Assembly (NCBI GenBank): GCA_016210295.1
Contig: JACQUM010000108.1
Location: forward strand, 1 to 7,080
Reading direction: 5' to 3'
Length of the DNA: 7,080 nt
Source: Chloroflexota bacterium
GTDB taxonomy: Bacteria; Chloroflexota; Dehalococcoidia; UBA6926; JACQUM01
Within the stretch, counting starts at the first letter, position 1; the number at the start of each line of letters is the position of its first letter. Shown piece by piece: positions 5,112 through 7,080 of the stretch. A model generated the notes under the pieces. It had not been told where the DNA came from. It was given only the letters and a program-made list of their open reading frames with translations, and did no database searches. The translations under genes and the position numbers were made by a program.

Positions 5112-5984
5112 GTGAAGACGAATCCGACCGTTCCCGAGGACAAGTGGGCCACCGTCAACGGGCTCCAGATCCACTACCTGGACTGGGGAGGAGACAGGAC
5201 GAAGAAGCCTCTGTTCCTTCTCCACGGGCTCGGAGGCCACGCCCACGGCTTCGATAACTTCGCGCCCCACTGGGCGGAGACGCACCACATCGTCGCCATC
5301 GACGAGCGCGGCTGCGGCGATAGCGACTGGTCGCGCGAAGGGTACTCCACCCAGTCCTACGCCACGGACGTGGGAGAGTTCGCCATCAGGACGGGCCTCT
5401 TCCCCTTCGACTACTACGGGCACTCCCAGGGCTCCCGCATCGGCATCGCCGTGGGCGCCTACTACGGCCATCTGGTCGACCACCTGGTCCTGGGCGACTA
5501 CGGGCCCATGCCGGATACGTCCGCCGCAGGCCGGCAAACAGCGGAGCAGCGCATGAGACAAATGGGCGCCGCTCAGCGCCCCAAGGGGTTCTTCAGCCCG
5601 GAGCAGGCCTTCGAGTGGCACCGGCAGCAGGACGAAGTGGCCCCCGACGAGGAGATCTGGCTGACCGTCAAGCACACCTACCGCCGGAACTGGGACGGCA
5701 TCCTCGTCCCCAAGACCGATCCCGAGGTGCTGTGGCTCAACGGCCGGACAGCTCTGAAAGAGGGCCCCTTCCTCTGGGACTGCATGGGGAAAATCTCCTG
5801 CAAGACCCTGGTGCTGCGCGGCGAGAAGACCGGCACTCTGGATAGGCCCCAGGCGGAGAAGATGGCCGCCACAGTCCCGAACCGGAAGGGGGTCTTCCGG
5901 GAGGTGCCCGGCGTCGGCCACGGGCTCCAGAACGAGGACATGGAGACGACCGTCCGGATCGTCCGGGAGTTCTTCGCGACGTAG
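5112..5984 (+). CDS. Alpha/beta hydrolase fold protein
   Basis: A 290-aa cytoplasmic alpha/beta hydrolase; no signal peptide is seen. Landmarks are the oxyanion-hole HGLGG (38-42), DERGCGDSDW (64-73), the nucleophile elbow GHSQGS with Ser105, a cap region at about 135-215, and the catalytic His270 in VPGVGHG. Where most relatives have Asp after strand 7 (RGxxSDxL), this protein has Gly241 (RGEKTGTLD). Asp129 in LGDYGP after strand 6 could serve instead, as the acid does in LinB/DhaA-type dehalogenases, although the Ser nucleophile argues against a dehalogenase. The substrate is unknown. The GTG start has GGGAGGG close upstream. A stronger AGGAGG at 5085-5090 instead faces an ATG at 5096 in another frame. 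The gene has its own promoter and a terminator at 6016-6051. Confidence 0.87.
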   Translation: MKTNPTVPEDKWATVNGLQIHYLDWGGDRTKKPLFLLHGLGGHAHGFDNFAPHWAETHHIVAIDERGCGDSDWSREGYSTQSYATDVGEFAIRTGLFPFDYYGHSQGSRIGIAVGAYYGHLVDHLVLGDYGPMPDTSAAGRQTAEQRMRQMGAAQRPKGFFSPEQAFEWHRQQDEVAPDEEIWLTVKHTYRRNWDGILVPKTDPEVLWLNGRTALKEGPFLWDCMGKISCKTLVLRGEKTGTLDRPQAEKMAATVPNRKGVFREVPGVGHGLQNEDMETTVRIVREFFAT

Positions 5985-6015
5985 CGACAGCAGCACCGTA
6001 ACAACAGTCGGAGCC

Positions 6016-6058
6016 GAGCGCCCGCCGCTCTCTTGGGAGCGGCGGGCGCTCCCTTTCT
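6016..6058. terminator. Intrinsic terminator between convergent hydrolase genes
   Basis: A perfect 15-bp inverted repeat (6016-6030 with 6037-6051) around a 6-base loop TCTTGG, followed on the plus strand by CCTTTCT. The stem is very GC-rich. It sits between the stop at 5984 (+) and the stop at 6080 (-) and could serve both genes. The T-tract is short in both directions and weaker on the minus strand. Confidence 0.8.
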
Positions 6059-6079
6059 GCGACGGTGAGGAGCCTACCT

Positions 6080-6736
6080 CTACCGCACGCCCAGCCTCTC
6101 CGGCAGCCAGCGGCCCAAGAGAGCGCAGACATCGTCCATGCGCTCCATAAGGCCGTGGTCGGCCCCCTCCATCAGGACCAGATCCTTGGGCTTCTTGGCC
6201 CAGGAGTAGATCTGCTCCGAGCAGTGCGGCCCCAGCCGAGAGTCGTTGGTCCCGTGGATGAGAAGAAGAGAGCAGCGCGGAGAGAGCTGGGCCACGCCCT
6301 GGGCGCCGTAGGTCTGGCTGGCCATGGCCACGCAGGCCACCACGGACTGCTCCCGGATAGCGGCGGAGATGGCCACGGCGCCGCCGAAGGAGTGCCCCAC
6401 CACGGCGAAACTGCGGAGGCCCCGCCTCTCCAGGAAGGCCTGGCCGATCTGGACGTCGTAGGTCGCCTCGTAGATGTCGCCAGAGACACGGGCGCGGAGC
6501 CGCAGGGACTCGATGCCCCGCGCGGCGAGCTGTTCGGCCACCGCTTTATAGATGGGATGGCGGATCCCGCCCCCGTAGCCGCCGGTCCAGAGGACACCTA
6601 CCTCTGCTCCGGGCGCCGGGTGGAGGAGGCAGAAGAGGTCTCCTCGCGCCGTGTGAAGAAGAAACGCCTCGCCCGTGTCGCCCTCGACGGGAGGGGCCGG
6701 GTCATATCCCAAAAGCTCCTCGGCAGGATCGGCCAT
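6080..6736 (-). CDS. Alpha/beta hydrolase (dienelactone hydrolase/serine hydrolase-like)
   Basis: A 218-aa single-domain alpha/beta hydrolase with an intact triad: Ser116 in GHSFGG, Asp165 in HGTNDSRL and His194 in GADHGL. GGYGGG (52-57) is a likely oxyanion-hole loop. There is little room for a cap domain between strand 6 and the acid, as in dienelactone-hydrolase-like and peptidase-S15/S9-like small hydrolases. The substrate is unknown; an acyl esterase or thioesterase role is possible. There is no signal peptide. It is only distantly similar to the neighbouring hydrolase at 5112-5984, so the two are not a recent duplication. The start ATG is 9 bases after the stop of the small upstream gene, and the ribosome site GAGG overlaps that stop codon, so translation is probably coupled. 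Confidence 0.85.
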   Translation of the reverse strand: MADPAEELLGYDPAPPVEGDTGEAFLLHTARGDLFCLLHPAPGAEVGVLWTGGYGGGIRHPIYKAVAEQLAARGIESLRLRARVSGDIYEATYDVQIGQAFLERRGLRSFAVVGHSFGGAVAISAAIREQSVVACVAMASQTYGAQGVAQLSPRCSLLLIHGTNDSRLGPHCSEQIYSWAKKPKDLVLMEGADHGLMERMDDVCALLGRWLPERLGVR

Positions 6737-6745
6737 CTCGTGCCT

Positions 6746-6955
6746 CTACACGCCTGGGGGGACCATGGGCGGGTCCTCCTCGGCGACGAGAGAGAACCTC
6801 TCCCGGAGCCGCTCCCACAGCGGCTCCTGCCCTTTTCCGACGACGACGAGATACCCTTCGGGGTCGCGATAGTAGTAGACGCCCATCTCCTCCATAGAGT
6901 CCATGAAGCTCATGCGGAGGTGAAAAGCAGGGGGGCGGACCATGTAGGACGGCAT
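6746..6955 (-). CDS. Small protein of unknown function
   Basis: From the ATG at 6955 the product is 69 aa; a GTG at 6961 would add two residues. I do not recognise a family. The middle reads as a genuine folded protein, with EEMGVYYYRDPEGYLVVVGK (about residues 22-41) and an amphipathic helix QEPLWERLRERF, then an acidic and proline-rich tail ending VPPGV. GAGG lies 5 bases before the ATG. It is followed 9 bases later by the hydrolase gene, which suggests a functional or regulatory link. The reading frame stays open, without a start codon, back to the TAG in the repeat end near 7050. It could therefore be the 3' part of a longer gene whose start is at 7038 in another frame. Confidence 0.6.
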   Translation of the reverse strand: MPSYMVRPPAFHLRMSFMDSMEEMGVYYYRDPEGYLVVVGKGQEPLWERLRERFSLVAEEDPPMVPPGV

Positions 6956-7038
6956 CGGCACCTCGCGACGTTCCGCGTGGACATATTGTAGCGGGTGGCA
7001 AGAGACACTTCCACCAGGGCCGCTACCTCTGATGTCAT
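6910..7038 (-). CDS. 42-aa ORF with strong ribosome site; possible 5' part of a frameshifted gene
   Basis: The ATG at 7038 is preceded by AGGAGG (7050-7045) with an ideal 6-base spacer. The ORF begins MTSEVAALVEVSLATRYN and stays open for 42 codons, overlapping the start of the 69-aa gene by 46 bases in another frame. After about residue 26 the composition turns cysteine/arginine-rich (CRCRPTW), less like a natural protein. A -1 shift near 6961 would join its first 26 codons to the downstream gene, giving about 97 aa. It may be a real short leader ORF, a programmed frameshift, a broken gene or a sequencing error. Confidence 0.4.
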   Translation of the reverse strand: MTSEVAALVEVSLATRYNMSTRNVARCRCRPTWSAPLLFTSA

Positions 7039-7048
7039 ATGAGCCCTC

Positions 7049-7080
7049 CTAGCAGGGTGTTGAAAAAGGGGAGTGCAGAG
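7049..7080 (+). mobile_element. MITE-like CTAG-ended repeat, copy C (cut by window end)
   Basis: CTAGCAGGGTGTTGAAAAAG followed by GGGAGTGCAGAG, which matches the left end of copy B including GAGTGCAGAG. It is in the same orientation as copy B. Only 32 bp are in the window. Its CTAG forms part of the AGGAGG of the minus-strand ORF starting at 7038. Confidence 0.7.

Noticed and set aside
5025..5996. 323-aa open frame on the minus strand opposite the first hydrolase gene
   Set aside because: It covers almost exactly the hydrolase gene on the other strand, has no motifs and would also run through that gene's promoter region.
6065..6991. 308-aa plus-strand frame opposite the second hydrolase
   Set aside because: It would start near the terminator, has no recognisable fold, and opposes a gene with a full Ser-Asp-His triad.

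Overview
The window is GC-rich bacterial DNA with short intergenic gaps, G/C-ending codons and GTG as well as ATG starts. The best taxonomic clue is a DUF3090 gene followed by an SCO1664-family gene. That pair is typical of Actinobacteria and also occurs in Chloroflexota. Together with the small CTAG-ended repeats and the gene mix, I lean to Chloroflexota (Dehalococcoidia-like). This is an inference, not a proof. No rRNA, tRNA, CRISPR array, transposase or phage gene is visible.

Layout. (1) 21-848 (+): formamidopyrimidine-DNA glycosylase. (2) 845-993: a 149-bp non-coding repeat with inverted ends, then a good promoter match, then an inositol-monophosphatase-family gene at 1051-2037 (+). (3) 2034-3304 (-): a two-gene operon, DUF3090 then SCO1664 (a PI3/PI4-kinase-like fold), translationally coupled by an ATGA overlap. 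It converges on the phosphatase gene with a 4-bp overlap of stop codons. (4) 3305-3684: a 380-bp divergent intergenic region with a putative promoter for each side and a second copy of the repeat. (5) 3685-5028 (+): a PspC-domain membrane protein and a LiaF-like membrane protein, directly abutting, which look like an envelope-stress module. (6) 5112-5984 (+): an alpha/beta hydrolase with its own promoter, followed by a strong hairpin terminator. (7) 6080-7038 (-): a second alpha/beta hydrolase preceded by a small unknown gene and a 42-codon ORF with an excellent ribosome site. The last two may be one gene split by a frameshift. (8) 7049-7080: the start of a third copy of the repeat, cut by the window end.

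The genes are mostly housekeeping or stress-related: DNA repair, a sugar-phosphate-type phosphatase, an uncharacterised kinase-like pair, envelope stress and two hydrolases. The most unusual content is the repeat family. It has three copies in 7 kb, all between genes, and its ends supply one gene's stop codon, sit in another operon's leader and form part of a third ORF's ribosome site. Other points worth a look are a displaced catalytic acid in the first hydrolase, a possible leaderless transcript for the phosphatase, and the split small gene near the right edge.
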